Assembly: GCA_034359265.1 (NCBI GenBank)
Contig: CP136898.1
Coordinates: forward strand, 55,293,501 to 55,357,500
Reading direction: 5' to 3'
Source of the DNA: Canna indica
Taxonomy: Eukaryota > Streptophyta > Magnoliopsida > Zingiberales > Cannaceae
Length of the DNA: 64,000 nt
Under the pieces are notes generated by a model, which saw only the letters and a list, made by a program, of their open reading frames with translations, was not told the origin of the DNA and ran no database searches. Shown here one piece after another: positions 1 to 11,436 of this stretch. Position 1 is the stretch's first letter, and each line of letters opens with the position of its first letter. Position numbers and translations under genes: made by a program.

Positions 1-2954
1 ATCCTAGTTGCCAACTTTCTGAACCTAGTTTTCAACTTTCGGAACCAAGTCCCGACTTTCGAAATCAAGAACTCAAATTTTGAAACCAAGTTCCCAACTT
101 TTCGAACCAAGTTGCCAACTTTTTGAACCAAGTTACGAATTTTCTGAACCTTGTTCCCAAGTTTCAAAACCAAGTTCGGAACTTTCGGAACCAAAATCCC
201 AACTTTCGAAAGTAAGTTTCGAATGTTTCGAACCAAGTTCCCAACTTTCTGAAACTAGTTCCCAACTTTCATAACCATGTTCCCAGCTTACGAAAACATG
301 TTTTCAACTTTCGGAACAAAGTTTCAAACATTTGGAATCAAGTTTTGTACTTTTAGATCCATGTTTTGATGGTTCTGAACCAAGTTCCCCAACTTTCAGA
401 ACCTAGTTGCCAACTTTCATAACCATGTTCCCAGCTTTCGGAAATAAGATTCCAACTTTCAGAACCAAGTTTTCAACATTTAGAATCAAGTTTCGTACTT
501 TCAGATCCATGTTTCGAAGGTTCCGAAACAAATTCCCAACTTTTAGAATAAAGTTTCCACTTTTCGAAACCAAGTTCCGATCTTTCAGAACCAAGATCCA
601 ATCTTTCGGACCAAGATCCGATCTTTCGAACCAAGATCCGAGCTTGCGGAACCAAGTTCCCAACTATCGGAACAGAGTTTCCAACTTTCAGAATCGAGTT
701 CCTAATTTATGCAATCGAGTTCCCAACTTTCGGAACCGAGTTCTCATCTCTCGGAACTGAGTTCCCAAATTTCGAAACCCAGTTCCTAACTTTCGGAACA
801 AAGATCCAAACTTTCGGAACCAAGTTGCCAACCTTAGGAACAAAGTTCCCAACTTTCAGAATGAAGTTCCCAACTTTCAGAACGAAGTTCTCAAATTTCG
901 GAACCATGTTTCGATCTTTTCGATCGAAATTCCCAACTTTCCAAACAAAATTTCTAACCTTAGAAACCAAGTTCCCATCTTCCTGAACCTAGATCCAAAT
1001 TTTCGGAACCAAGTTCCCAACTTTCGGGACAAATTTCCCAACTTTCGGAACCATGTTTCGATCTTTCCGAATAAAATTCCCAATTTTCTGAACAACGTTT
1101 CCAACTTTCAGAACCAACTTCCCATGTTTAGGAACCAAGATACGAACTTTCGTAACCAAGTTGTCAACTTTATGAACCAAGTTTTCAACTTTCGGAACCA
1201 AGTTTTCAACTTTCGGAACCAAGTTCCCAACTTTCAGAACCAAGTAACGAACTTTCGAAACCAAGTTTCCAACTTTTGGAACCAATGTCCTAACTTTTGA
1301 AACCAAGAACTCAACTTTCGAAACCAAGTTCTCTATGTTGCCAACTTTCTGAACCTAAATCCCAACTTTCAAAACCAAATTCGGAACTTTTGGAACCAAA
1401 ATGCTAACTTTCGAAACCAAGTTTTGAACATTTCGAACCAAGTTCCCAACATTCATAACCATGTTCCCAGCTTTCAGAAACAAGTTTCCAACTTTCGAAA
1501 ACATGTTTCCAACTTTCGGAAACACGTTTGCAACTTTCGAAAATAAGTTTCCAACTTTCGGAACCACGTTTCCAACTTTCGGAACCAAGATTCCAACATT
1601 TGGAATCAATTTTCGTACTTTCAGATCCTTGTTTCGAGGGTTTCGAACAAAATTTCGAACTCTCAGAACAAAGTTTCCACATTTCGAAACAAAGTTTCCA
1701 TCTTTTGGAACCAAGATCCGAACTTTCAGACCAAGATCCGATCTTGCGGAACTAAGATCCCAACTATTAAAACTGAGTTCCTAACTTTCGGAACCGAGTT
1801 TTCAACATTCGGAATCGAGTTCCCAACATTCGGAACCGAGTTCCCAATTTACGGAACGTTGTTCCCCACTTTCGGAACAATGTTCCGAACCTTCAAAACC
1901 AAGTTTCGAAATTTCAAAACCATGTTTCAATCTTTCTAATCCAAATTCCCAACTTTTCAAATAAAATTTCTAACTTTAGGAACCAAGATCTGAACATTCA
2001 GAACCAAGTTCCCAACTTTCGAAACCAACTTTCAAACTTTCAGAACCATGTTTCGATTTCCGAACCAAATTGCCCACTTTTCAAACAAAGTTTCCAACTT
2101 TTAGAACCAAGTTCTCAACTTCCGTAACCAAGTTCCCCACTTTCGGAACAAAATTCCCAACCTTGGGAACCAAGTTTCCAACTTTCAGAACCAAGATCCC
2201 TACATTCGGAACCAAGTTCCGAACTTTCGGAACAAAGTTCCCAACCTTCGGAACCAAGTTCCCAACTTTCAGAACCAAGTTTCCAACTTTCGGAACCATG
2301 TTTCGATCTTTTCGATCCAAATTCCCAACTATCCGAACAAAATTTCTAACTTTAGCAACCAAGTTCCCATCTTTCGGAACCAAGATCCAAATTTTCGAAA
2401 CAAAGTTCCCAACTTTCGGAATAAAGTTCCAACTTTCCTAACTAAGTCCCAAACTTTCGGAACCAAGGTCCCAACTTTCGGAACCATGTTTCGATCTTTC
2501 CGAATAAAATTCCCAACTTTCCGAACATTGTTTCCAACTTTCATAACCATGTTCCCATCTTTAGGAACCAAGATAGAAAATTTCGTAACCAAGTTGCCAA
2601 CTTTTTGAACTAAGTTGCCAACTTTTTGAACTAAGTTGTCAACTTTCTGAATCAAGTTTTCAACTTTCGGAATCAAGTTCCGAACTTTTGGAACCAAGTC
2701 CCCGACTTTCGAAATCAAGAACTCAACTTTCAAAACCAAGTTGCCATCTTTTTGAACCTAGTTCATTCGGAACCGAGTTCCCAATTTACGGAACCTTGTT
2801 CCCCACTTTCGGAACAATGTTCCCAACCTTCAGAACCAAGTTTCGAACTTTCAAAACCATGTTTCGAACTTTCTGATCCAAATTCCCAACTTTTCGAACA
2901 AAATTTCTAACTTTAGGAACCAAGTTCCCATCTTTCGGAACCAAGATCTGAACT
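1..2954 (+). repeat. 21-bp satellite array, block 1
   Basis: Tandem units of about 21 bp (GAACCAAGTTC then CCAACTTTCG) with frequent single-base changes and some 20- or 22-bp units. A higher-order layer is visible. A module with the pair AATCAAGTTT...TACTTTCAGATCC recurs near 335, 484 and 1600, and again near 10110, 10257 and 11217. A second module, beginning TTTCGATTTCCGAACC near 2052, recurs near 6142 and 9352. Predicted ORFs here are translations of the repeat, not genes. Confidence 0.97.
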
Positions 2955-2960
2955 CTACAA

Positions 2961-5739
2961 ATGTGGTCTAGGGACTTGATGAAGGCTCAAAAAAGTCAGA
3001 TACATTCACTGCAATCTAAACTTCATGGTTTACAGACTATCACTCTCTCTACAAATATGGATGATAGGGCCATCATTGAAGAGGCAGAGTGCAGGGCTGA
3101 ACTTCTAAGGCTCTACGCTAATGAGGAGACATCATTTAGACAAAATCAAGGGATACTTGGTTACGCCTTGGTGACTCAAACTCAAAGTTTTTTCATAATT
3201 CCTTAAAGTCCAAATATAATAGGAATGTCTTACTTTGTATTAAAGATGCAGATGGGAATATTCTCGAAGGCCAAGCTCTTGATCAAGAGGCTCTCACCTA
3301 CTTTACTCGGACGTTTGCTCCTGAGATTCCTCATGTGAATCTTTCTAATGTTCATGTCCAAAGTTGCCTCTCCCAACAAAGCATATCCCTGTTGTCTCAG
3401 CCGGTTACCCCTCAAGAGATTGAACAAGTAATCCTATCATCAAATTTGATAAGGCCCCTGGCGTTGATGGATTAAATGCTGAATTTTATAAATCTTGTTG
3501 GCCTATCATTAAGGATGATGTTATTGCTGCCATTCTTGAGTTCTTTAGGACCGGTAAACTTCTTAGTGAAGTTAATATTACCTCCATCACTCTCATTCCT
3601 AAGAAGGAGAACACCAACTCATTTTTTGATTACCGTCCTCTCTCTATTTGCAAGATGATCTACAAATTTATTCCGAAGCTTATTGCGAATAGGCTCAAGG
3701 TTGTATTACCTGATTTGATTAGCCCAACCCAACATGCCTTTATGAGTGGTAGGCTCATACATGAAAATATTGCTCTGTGCCATAGTCTTATGCACAACTA
3801 TCATCTTAATTCTGGGCAGAAACGTATGGCCATCAAAGTTGACCTCCATAAGGCCTATGATTCAGTTCGATGGGATTTCCTGCTTCAGTTACTTCACTTG
3901 CATGGGTTCCCTACTATGATGATCAGTTGGATTAGAGCCTGTGTTTCTAATCCCTCCTTTACTATCAATATTAATGGCTCTTCTGTGGGTTTCTTTCGGA
4001 GTTCTCGAGGCCTTAGACAAGGCTGCCCCATGGCTCCTTACTTGTTCCTTATTGTTATGCAGCACTTATCTTCTCGTCTTGATGACTTAGTCAGGCAAGG
4101 TATGATCACTCCACACCCGAGTTGTGCAAATCCACTTATTACTCACCTCGCTTTTGCAGATGATCTCATTATATTTGCCGAAGCCTCGGAGTCCAATGCT
4201 AGAGCGATCAAGGATGTATTGGGGTCTTTTGCAGACATCTCAGGGCTATCCGTTAGTACTACCAAGTCTAATCTGTATATAGCGGGGTGCTCTAGCGACC
4301 TGATGAACAGAGTTCAGGGCATTCTTGGTATTCCTATTGGTGTTCTCCCCACTTGATTCTTGGGTGTTCCTCTTATTAGCAAGCAGCTTACATATAATGA
4401 TTGCCTCTCTCTTATTGAGAGCATCCAGTGCCGCATTCACTCTTGGAAGGCAAAGCATTTAGCTTACATGGGCAGGTTGGCTCTTATTAAATCTGTTTTA
4501 CAGGGTAAGATCACCTATTGGTGCGCCACTTACAAGCTACCCCAGAGAGTCATATCTCGTATTGAACAACTTCTTGCTAGATTCCTGTGGAGTGGGGATG
4601 ATAAAAGAAGCTTCCATAAGGTCTCCTGGGATGACATTTGTCAATCGTATCAAAATGGTGGGCTTGGGCTTCATCGACTCTCTCACATTAACATTGCGTA
4701 CCTTTTGAGGTATATTTGGGCTATTGCTTCAAAGAAAGACTCTCTATGGATCCGTTGGATCAGCTCTAAATTCCTCAACAATGACTCCATTTGGACTGTA
4801 CGACAGCCACAGGCCTGCTCTTGGTGTTTCCGCAGTATCCTTTTTGTCTGTGATCAAGCAAAGGAACTTGTAGAGTATCGCATTAGTGATGGTTTGAATA
4901 CATTTCTCTGGCTTGATCCTTGGATTCCTGGTTATCTTCTTATTAACAGGACGAATGATCACATCCCAGCCCGCCTCTACTCAAGTAGGACCGCTAGGGT
5001 TTCATCTATTTGGCAACACAATACTTGGCAGTTGGGCAACCTTGGCCATGAACTTGTCTTGCATAGTGCTTGGGATTCTATTGGCACTGTGAACACTGGT
5101 TCGAATGGAGATCGGGTGCTTTGGAGACCGTCTGTAGATGGTCGTTTTAGTATTGCTTCAGCTTGCACTGACATTTCACCCGCTAACCCTATAACTTCTT
5201 GGCATCATCTTGTTTGGTTCAAAGGCAGGGTCCCGAGGTACTCTTTTATACTGTTGCTTGTTCTCTTACGGAGACTACCAACTCTTGATCGTCTCTCACA
5301 TTGGGGGATTACTCACTCTACCAGTTGTTGTTTTTGCGGTGTGGATGAGTCCATTGAGCACCTATTCTTCCACTGCCCCTTCTCAATTATCATCTGGTGT
5401 AAGATTCTAGATCGTTGTCTCTTGGCTAACCCCCTGCATCACTGGGAGGACCAGCTAAAATGATGGGAAGACGTCATGCGTGGGGACACACTAGTTGGCT
5501 ATATTAGACGCATTACTCTCACTGCTTCAGTTTACTTCATTTGGCGTGAGCGAAATGATCGTATTTTCTCTCATGTCTCATCTACATCTACGAGCATTCT
5601 TAGTAGTATTATTGCAGAAGTTAAAGGCAAGATCCTTCAGGATTATGCTACCAAAACAATCAAGGATACATCAAAGAATAGAGCCATTGCAGAGAGGTGG
5701 AGCATTCAGAGTTACCTCACTTATGTCCACCATGATTAA
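2961..5739 (+). pseudogene. LINE A1 ORF2 remnant: reverse transcriptase and zf-RVT region
   Basis: Decayed C-terminal two thirds of an L1-type ORF2 protein. The linker (2961-3650) is broken by frameshifts. From 3655 one frame carries the reverse transcriptase: motif A VDLHKAYDSVRWDF, motif B GLRQGCPMAPYLF and the catalytic FADDL, all readable. The same frame continues through a zf-RVT-like segment (CCFCGVDESIEHLFFHC near 5320-5380) to a stop at 5737-5739. Two in-frame nonsense changes interrupt it: TGA at 4354-4356, where related copies have an Arg codon (CGA to TGA), and TGA at 5461-5463, where they have TGG. Both are C-to-T or G-to-A transitions. It is non-functional. Confidence 0.92.
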
Positions 5740-5940
5740 TGTCACGCTATGATCTTGTGAGCTTTATTACTTGGCCCGAGTTGTGGGTATTCCGTGTGAT
5801 ACAGTGCTTGTGCATGTGAGCTTTATGTTACTTGGCCCGAGGTGTGGGTAATTGATGTATTTCTTGCATATTCTATATTGTGCCTGACCCCGGGCTGTGG
5901 GTTCTTTCTTTGTTCCTCTTCTCCCAAGGTTTTGGCTACT

Positions 5941-6027
5941 ACCTTGCTGATGGCAATGCCGAAGGTGAGGGGCGTGGTCTTTTCACTTGGGGGGATGAGA
6001 GAGCTCTACCATTCCTATTAATGGTAG
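5941..6027 (+). other. LINE family A 3'UTR stem-loops
   Basis: There are two predicted RNA hairpins just upstream of the LINE tail. The first (5941-5966) pairs ACCTT with AAGGT and, inside it, GGC with GCC around AAT. The second (6006-6027) has a perfect 8-bp stem, CTACCATT with AATGGTAG, around a 6-nt loop. The first recurs in all nine LINE copies with a 3' end in this window. In L1-like plant LINEs a 3' structure is thought to help reverse transcriptase recognise its template; that role is inferred here. Confidence 0.6.
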
Positions 6028-6097
6028 TCGTGTATGAGCTTCATTGTATCTTTTTGTGAATTAATATATTTCCTTTGCCTTGTTACAATAAAAAAAA

Positions 6098-6495
6098 GTT
6101 CCCAACTTTCGAAACCAAGTTTCAAAGTTTCAGAACCATGTTTCGATTTCTGAACCAAATTGCCCACTTTTCAAATAAAGTTTCCAACTTTCAGAACCAA
6201 GTTCCCAACTTCTGTAACCAAGTTCCCCACTTTCGGAACAAAATTCCAAACCTTAGGAACCAAGTTTCCTACTTTCAGAACCAAGATCCCTACATTCGGA
6301 ACCAAATTCCCAACTTTCGAAAAAAAGTTCACAATCATCGGCACCATGTTCCCAACTTTGAGAACCAAGTTCCGAATTTTCGGAATAAAGTTCCCAACCT
6401 TCGGAACCAAGTTCCCAACTTTCAGAACCAAGTTTCCAACTTTCGAAATCATGTTTCGATCTTTTCGATCCAAATTCCCAACTATCCGAACAAAA
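6098..6495 (+). repeat. 21-bp satellite, short block 2
   Basis: About 400 bp of satellite between LINE A1 and LINE B1. It aligns closely with 2040-2440 and 9330-9600 (same run beginning TTTCGATTTC and the same CTACATTCGG variant), so it is a copy of a higher-order module. Its frame runs open into LINE B1. Confidence 0.95.
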
Positions 6496-8470
6496 TTGCA
6501 AATAGGCTTCAAAAGGTTCTTGTGGATCTAATTGGACCGAATCAACATGCATTCTTGAAAGGGAGGCTTATTCACGAAAATATTGCCTTATGCCATGAGC
6601 TTTTGACGGGCTATCATCTGCAGCGCGGCCCTCCCCGTATGGCAATTAAGATAGACCTTCACAAAGCATATGACTCTGTTCGATGGGATTTCCTTCTTGA
6701 GCTTCTGAGGCGGTATGGTTTCCCTGGAAATTTTATTGAGTGTATCAGTGCCTGCATTTCAAATCCTAAGTTCACCTTGAACCTTAATGGTGCTTCTTGT
6801 GGGTTTTTTCCCAGCAGTCGAGGCTTGCGTCAGGGGTGTCCTATGGCCCCATATCTCTTCATTCTGGTGATGCAGTACTTCTCGGATATTTTGGACAGCC
6901 ATGTCACTATGGGTTCCCTCTCACCCCATCCCAGATGCACTGATCCGTTAGTTACTCACCTCATGTTTGCAGATGACCTATTTTTTTTCTCCGGAGCAGA
7001 CCTTACATCGGCCGTCACTATTCGGAATTGCTTGGCGCACTTCCACCAGGTATCTGGTTTGCGCACTAGTAATCTCAAGTCGCATTTATACGCATCGGGG
7101 GTTTCTCTAGAGATGCGGGCGTCTATTGCTGAGATATTGGGCATGCCCTTCGGGTCACTACCAGTCCGCTATTTAGGAGTCCCCCTCCTGTCGACTAGAC
7201 CCTCATTCCAGGACTGCCAGCCCTTGCTTGACAGTATTGAAGCAAAGATTAATGGGTGGACTAGCAAATGCCTTTCTTATGCTGGCCGCTTGGAGCTGAT
7301 CAGATCTGTACTAATGGGGAAAATTTTATATTGGTGTTCTTCTTTTTCTCTGCCTCAACGAATAATCATTCGCATTGAACAGCTCCTTGCACGGTTCCTT
7401 TGGTCTGGTAGAGGACAGAAATGTAATCACAGGATTGCTTGGCTCTCAGTATGTAAACCACAGGAGAAAGGTGGACATGGACTGAGAAATATTAGGAAGC
7501 TTAATCAAGCATGCTTAATGCGATATGTGTGGGCCGTCGCTTCCAAAAAAGATTCCCTTTGGGTGAGATGGATGCACAGTAATTTTTTGAGGTTACACTC
7601 CATTTGGACTCGCCGTACGCCATCTGTGATTTCGTGGGTGACGAGGAGTATATTTAATGTACGTCACCTAGCTCAACCTCATGTCACGCACAGGATTGGA
7701 AATGGTGGATCTATGATGTTATGGCATGAACCCTGGCATCCAGCTGGCATTCTTATGCATATTGTGGAACGCTACCCATATAGTGCTCCTATATCTGCTG
7801 GAGATAAAGTATCACTGATCAGAATTTCTACAGGATGGGATATAACTGGCTATCACCACTCTTGCCTCTTTGAGGCCTGGCAACAGCTCTCCCACATTCA
7901 CACCTTGGACTATCATAGTGATGATAATATCCTTTGGAGTGCCTCCCCTTCTGGGAAGTTCACTCTCAAATCTGCGTACGACAGGTTGACTTCTGCGGAA
8001 CCAAATGTTGACTGGCATGAGTTGGTCTGGTTCAAGAATCATATTCCTCGATATTCTTTTATTTCTTGGCTAGCTTTCTGGAACAGACTTCCTACTTTGA
8101 TCGTATGCAGGCTTGGGGCCGGCAGGGCCCAAATATGTGCTATCTCTGTCTGAATGCTTGCGAGAATTTGGATCATATTTTCTTTGAGTGTGACTACACA
8201 TATAAAGTATGGGAGGAGGTACTCAAGAGGTGCCACCTGAGGCCTCGTCGACGAAATTGGTCTGAAAATCGAATGTGGTTCTTTCATCACTTCAAGGGAT
8301 CCTCTGAGTCAACAACCCAAAGGAAGCTCACCCTCACCACTTCGATATATCACATCTGGACTGAACGGAATCGCAGAATGCATGATGAGCAAAAGAGGAC
8401 TTGGGAACTCCTAGCAGGCACAATCACACAAGATATTCAGAGCATGAGAGGATGTGTCCCCCAATGCTAG
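6496..8470 (+). pseudogene. LINE B1 ORF2 remnant (RT and C-terminal region)
   Basis: It starts inside the reverse transcriptase domain and keeps motif A (KIDLHKAYDSVRWDF), the GLRQGCPMAPYLF motif and FADDL. The reading frame is open until a single-base loss near 8095, at the codons aligned with LPTFDRM of LINE B3, which sends it to a stop at 8151-8153. The following frame restores the zf-RVT-like segment (CYLCLNACENLDHIFFEC) and ends at 8468-8470. Upstream, the frame is open through about 400 bp of satellite, so a predicted protein would carry a false N-terminal run of heptads. The endonuclease and ORF1 are absent. Confidence 0.9.
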
Positions 8471-8890
8471 CAGACTAACTGACTATTGATGATCTCTTGA
8501 GATTTACTTTATTATTATTCTTGGGAGGAGGTGCTTAGCAGGATGTGCTTATTCCTATTTCTATATTGCTAGATGTGTCGGTATGATTGTGAGCTTTTCC
8601 CGGGCTGTGGGACTTATTGCTTATTACTTGTTTCAGTTTGTGTGTTTTAGGTCATCATGACTTGTGTGCCTTTCCCGGGCTGTGAGATGTCTTTCTTTTT
8701 AGATTGCTATGATTGTATCGTAGCGGGACCATCAACCCTAGGGTTTGGGCCTTGACCTTGCTGATGGCTATGCCGAAGGTGAGGTTCTAGACTCTTTTGT
8801 CCTAGGGTGATTGGCTACTGAACTTTACATGTACACATCTTCTTCATTACTAATACAATTCACTTGCCTTGTTGCAAAAAAAAAAAAAAA
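6496..8890 (+). mobile_element. LINE B1, 5'-truncated L1-type retrotransposon
   Basis: Non-LTR element starting inside the reverse transcriptase (IANRLQKVL...), with a full 3' end: 3'UTR with two CCCGGGCTGTG motifs (near 8598 and 8673), the conserved hairpin at 8755-8780, and TTGCCTTGTTGC plus about 15 A ending at 8890. By 3'UTR and protein it groups with LINE B3. The A tail abuts GTTCTC of the satellite. Confidence 0.93.
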
Positions 8891-11436
8891 GTTCTCATCT
8901 TTCGGAATCAAGATCCAAATTTTCGAAACAAAGTTCCCAACTTTCGGGGCAAAGTTCCCAACTTTCGGAATAAAGTTCCCAACTTTCGTAACTAAGTTCC
9001 AAACTTTCGGAACCATGTTTCGATCTTTCCGAATAAAATTCCTAACTTTCCGAACAACGTTTCCAACTTTCATAACCAAGTTGCCAACTTTCTGAACCTA
9101 GTTTATTCGGAACCGAGTTCCCAATTTACGGAACCTTGTTCCCCACTTTCAGAACAATATTCCCAATCTTCAGAACCAAGTTTCGAACTTTCAAAACCAT
9201 GTTTCGATCTTTCTGATCCAAATTCCTAACTTTTCGAACAAATTTTCTAACTTTAGGAACCAAGTTCCCATCTTTCGGAACCAAGATCTGAACTTTCAGA
9301 ACCAAGTTCCCAACTTTCGGAACCAAGTTTCAAACTTTCAGAACCATGTTTCGATTTCCGAACCAAATTGCCCACTTTTCAAACAAAGTTTCCAACTTTT
9401 AGAACCAAGTTCCCAACTTCCGTAACCAAGTTCCCCACTTTCGAAATAAAATTCCCAACATTCGGAACCAAGTACCCAACTTTCGGAACCAAGATCCCTA
9501 CATTCGGAACCTAGTTCCCAACTTTCGGAAAAAAGTTCACAACCATCGGCACCATGTTCCCAACTTTCAGAACCAAGTTCCCAACTTTTGAAACCATGTT
9601 TCAATCTTTTAGATCCAAATTCCCAACTTTCGGGGCAAAGTTCCCAACTTTCGGAACAAAGTTCCCAACTTTCGTAACCAAGTTCCAAACTTTCGGAACC
9701 AAGGTCCCAACTTTCGGAACCAAGGTCCCAACTTTTGGAACCAAGTTTCAAACTTTCAGAACCATGTTTCGATCTTTCCGAATAAAATTCCCAACTTTCC
9801 AAACAACGTTTCCAAATTTCATAACCAAGTTCCCATCTTTTGGAACCAAGATACGAACTTTCGTAACCAAGTTGCCAACATTTTGAACCAAGTTTTTAAC
9901 TTTCGGAACCAAGTTTTTAATTTTCGGAATCAAGTTCCCGACTTTCGAAATCAAGAACTCAACTTTCGAAACCAAGATCCCAACTTTTCGAACCAAGTTG
10001 CCAACTTTCTGAACCAAGTTACGAATTTTCTAAACCTCATTCCCATGTTTCAAAACCAAGTTCCCAACTTTCATAACCATGTTCCCAGCTTTCGGAAACA
10101 AGTTTCCAACATTTGGAATCAAGTTTTGAACTTTTAGATCCATATTTTGATGGTTCTGAACCAAGTTCCCAACTTTCGGAACCTAGTTGCCAACTTTCAT
10201 AACCATGTTCCCAGCTTTCGGAAATAAGTTTCTAATTTTCAGAACTAAGTTTCCAACATTTGGAATCAAGTTTCGTACTTTCAGATCCATGTTTCGATGG
10301 TTCCAAACCAAATTCGCAACTTTTAGAATAAAGTTTCCACATTTCGAAACCAAATTCCCATCTTTTCAAACATGGTTTCCATCTTTCGGAACCAAGTTCC
10401 CAACTTTTAGAACGAAGTTCCCAACCTTCGGAACAAAGTTCCCAACTTTCAGAACCAAGTTCCCAACTTTCAGAACGAAGTTACCAACTTTTAGAACGAA
10501 GTTACCAACCTTCGGAACCAAGTTCCCAACTTTCAGAACGAAGTTCCCAAATTTCGAAACCATGTTTCGATCTTTTCGATCCAAATTCCCAACTTTCCAA
10601 ACAAAATTTCTAACCTTAGCAACCAAGTTCCCATCTTCCTGAACCTAGATCCAAATTTTCGAAACCAAGTTCCCAACTTTCGGGACAAAGTTCCCAACTT
10701 TCGAAACCAAGTTCCCAACTTTCGGAACCATGTTTCGATCTTTCCGAATAAAATTCCCAACTTTTCGAACCAAGTTCCCATCTTTAGGAACCAAGATACG
10801 AACTTTCGTAACGAAGTTGTCAACTTTCTGAACCAAGTTTTTAACTTTCGGAACCAAGTTCGCAACTTTCGAAACCAAGTTCCCAAGTTTTGGAACCAAG
10901 TTCCTAACTTTCAAAACCAAGAACTCAACTTTCGAAACCAAGTTCTCAACTTTTCGAACCAAGTTGCCAACTTTCTAAACCTAGTTCCCAACTTTCAAAA
11001 CCAAGTTCGGAACTTTCGGAACCAAAATGCTAACTTTCGAAACCAAGTTTTGAACATTTCGAACCAAGTTCCCAAGTTTTCGAACCTAGTTCTCAACATT
11101 CATAACCATGCTTTCAGAAACAAGTTTCCAACTTTCGGAAACACGTTTGCAACTATCGAAAACAAGTTTCCAACTTTCGGAACCAGGTTTCTAACTTTCA
11201 GAACCAAGTATCCAACATTTGGAATCACGTTTCGTACTTTCAGATCCTTGTTTCGAGGGTTCCGAACAAAATTTCGAACTCTCACAACAAAGTTTCCACC
11301 TTTCGAAACCAAGTTTGCATCTTTCGAAACCCAGATCCGAACTTTCGGACCAAGATCCGATCTTGCGGAACTAAGATCAAAAATATCGAAACTGAGTTCC
11401 TAACTTTAGGAACCGAGTTTCCATCATTCGGAACAA
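8891..11436 (+). repeat. 21-bp satellite array, block 3
   Basis: The satellite is in the same orientation as block 1. The stretch 9880-11436 parallels about 60-1870 of block 1, with distinctive variant units in the same order (offset about 9.6-9.8 kb), which indicates a segmental duplication or higher-order repeat. No gene is visible. Confidence 0.96.

Larger units (their letters stand above)
2955..6097 (+). mobile_element. LINE A1, 5'-truncated L1-type retrotransposon
   Basis: Non-LTR retrotransposon copy inserted in the satellite. It begins in the ORF2 linker between endonuclease and reverse transcriptase, so ORF1 and the endonuclease are missing. It then runs through reverse transcriptase, the zf-RVT-like region and a 3'UTR of about 350 bp, and ends in TTGCCTTGTTAC plus a short A-rich tail at 6097. 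The flanks give an imperfect duplication (AAGATCTGAACTC at 2943; AAGTTCCCAACTT at 6096), but the repeat background makes this weak evidence alone. It belongs with the other A copies, recognised by the CTACCATT/AATGGTAG hairpin in the tail. Confidence 0.93.

Noticed and set aside
1..2954. CRISPR-like array
   Set aside because: The repeats are contiguous with no spacers, and the DNA is plant nuclear.
1..2954. Heat-shock or steroid-type response elements in the satellite unit (TTC/GAA and GAACnnnGTTC)
   Set aside because: TTC/GAA spacing does not fit the heat-shock element, and plants lack the steroid receptors that use GAACnnnGTTC; the resemblance comes from the simple repeat.
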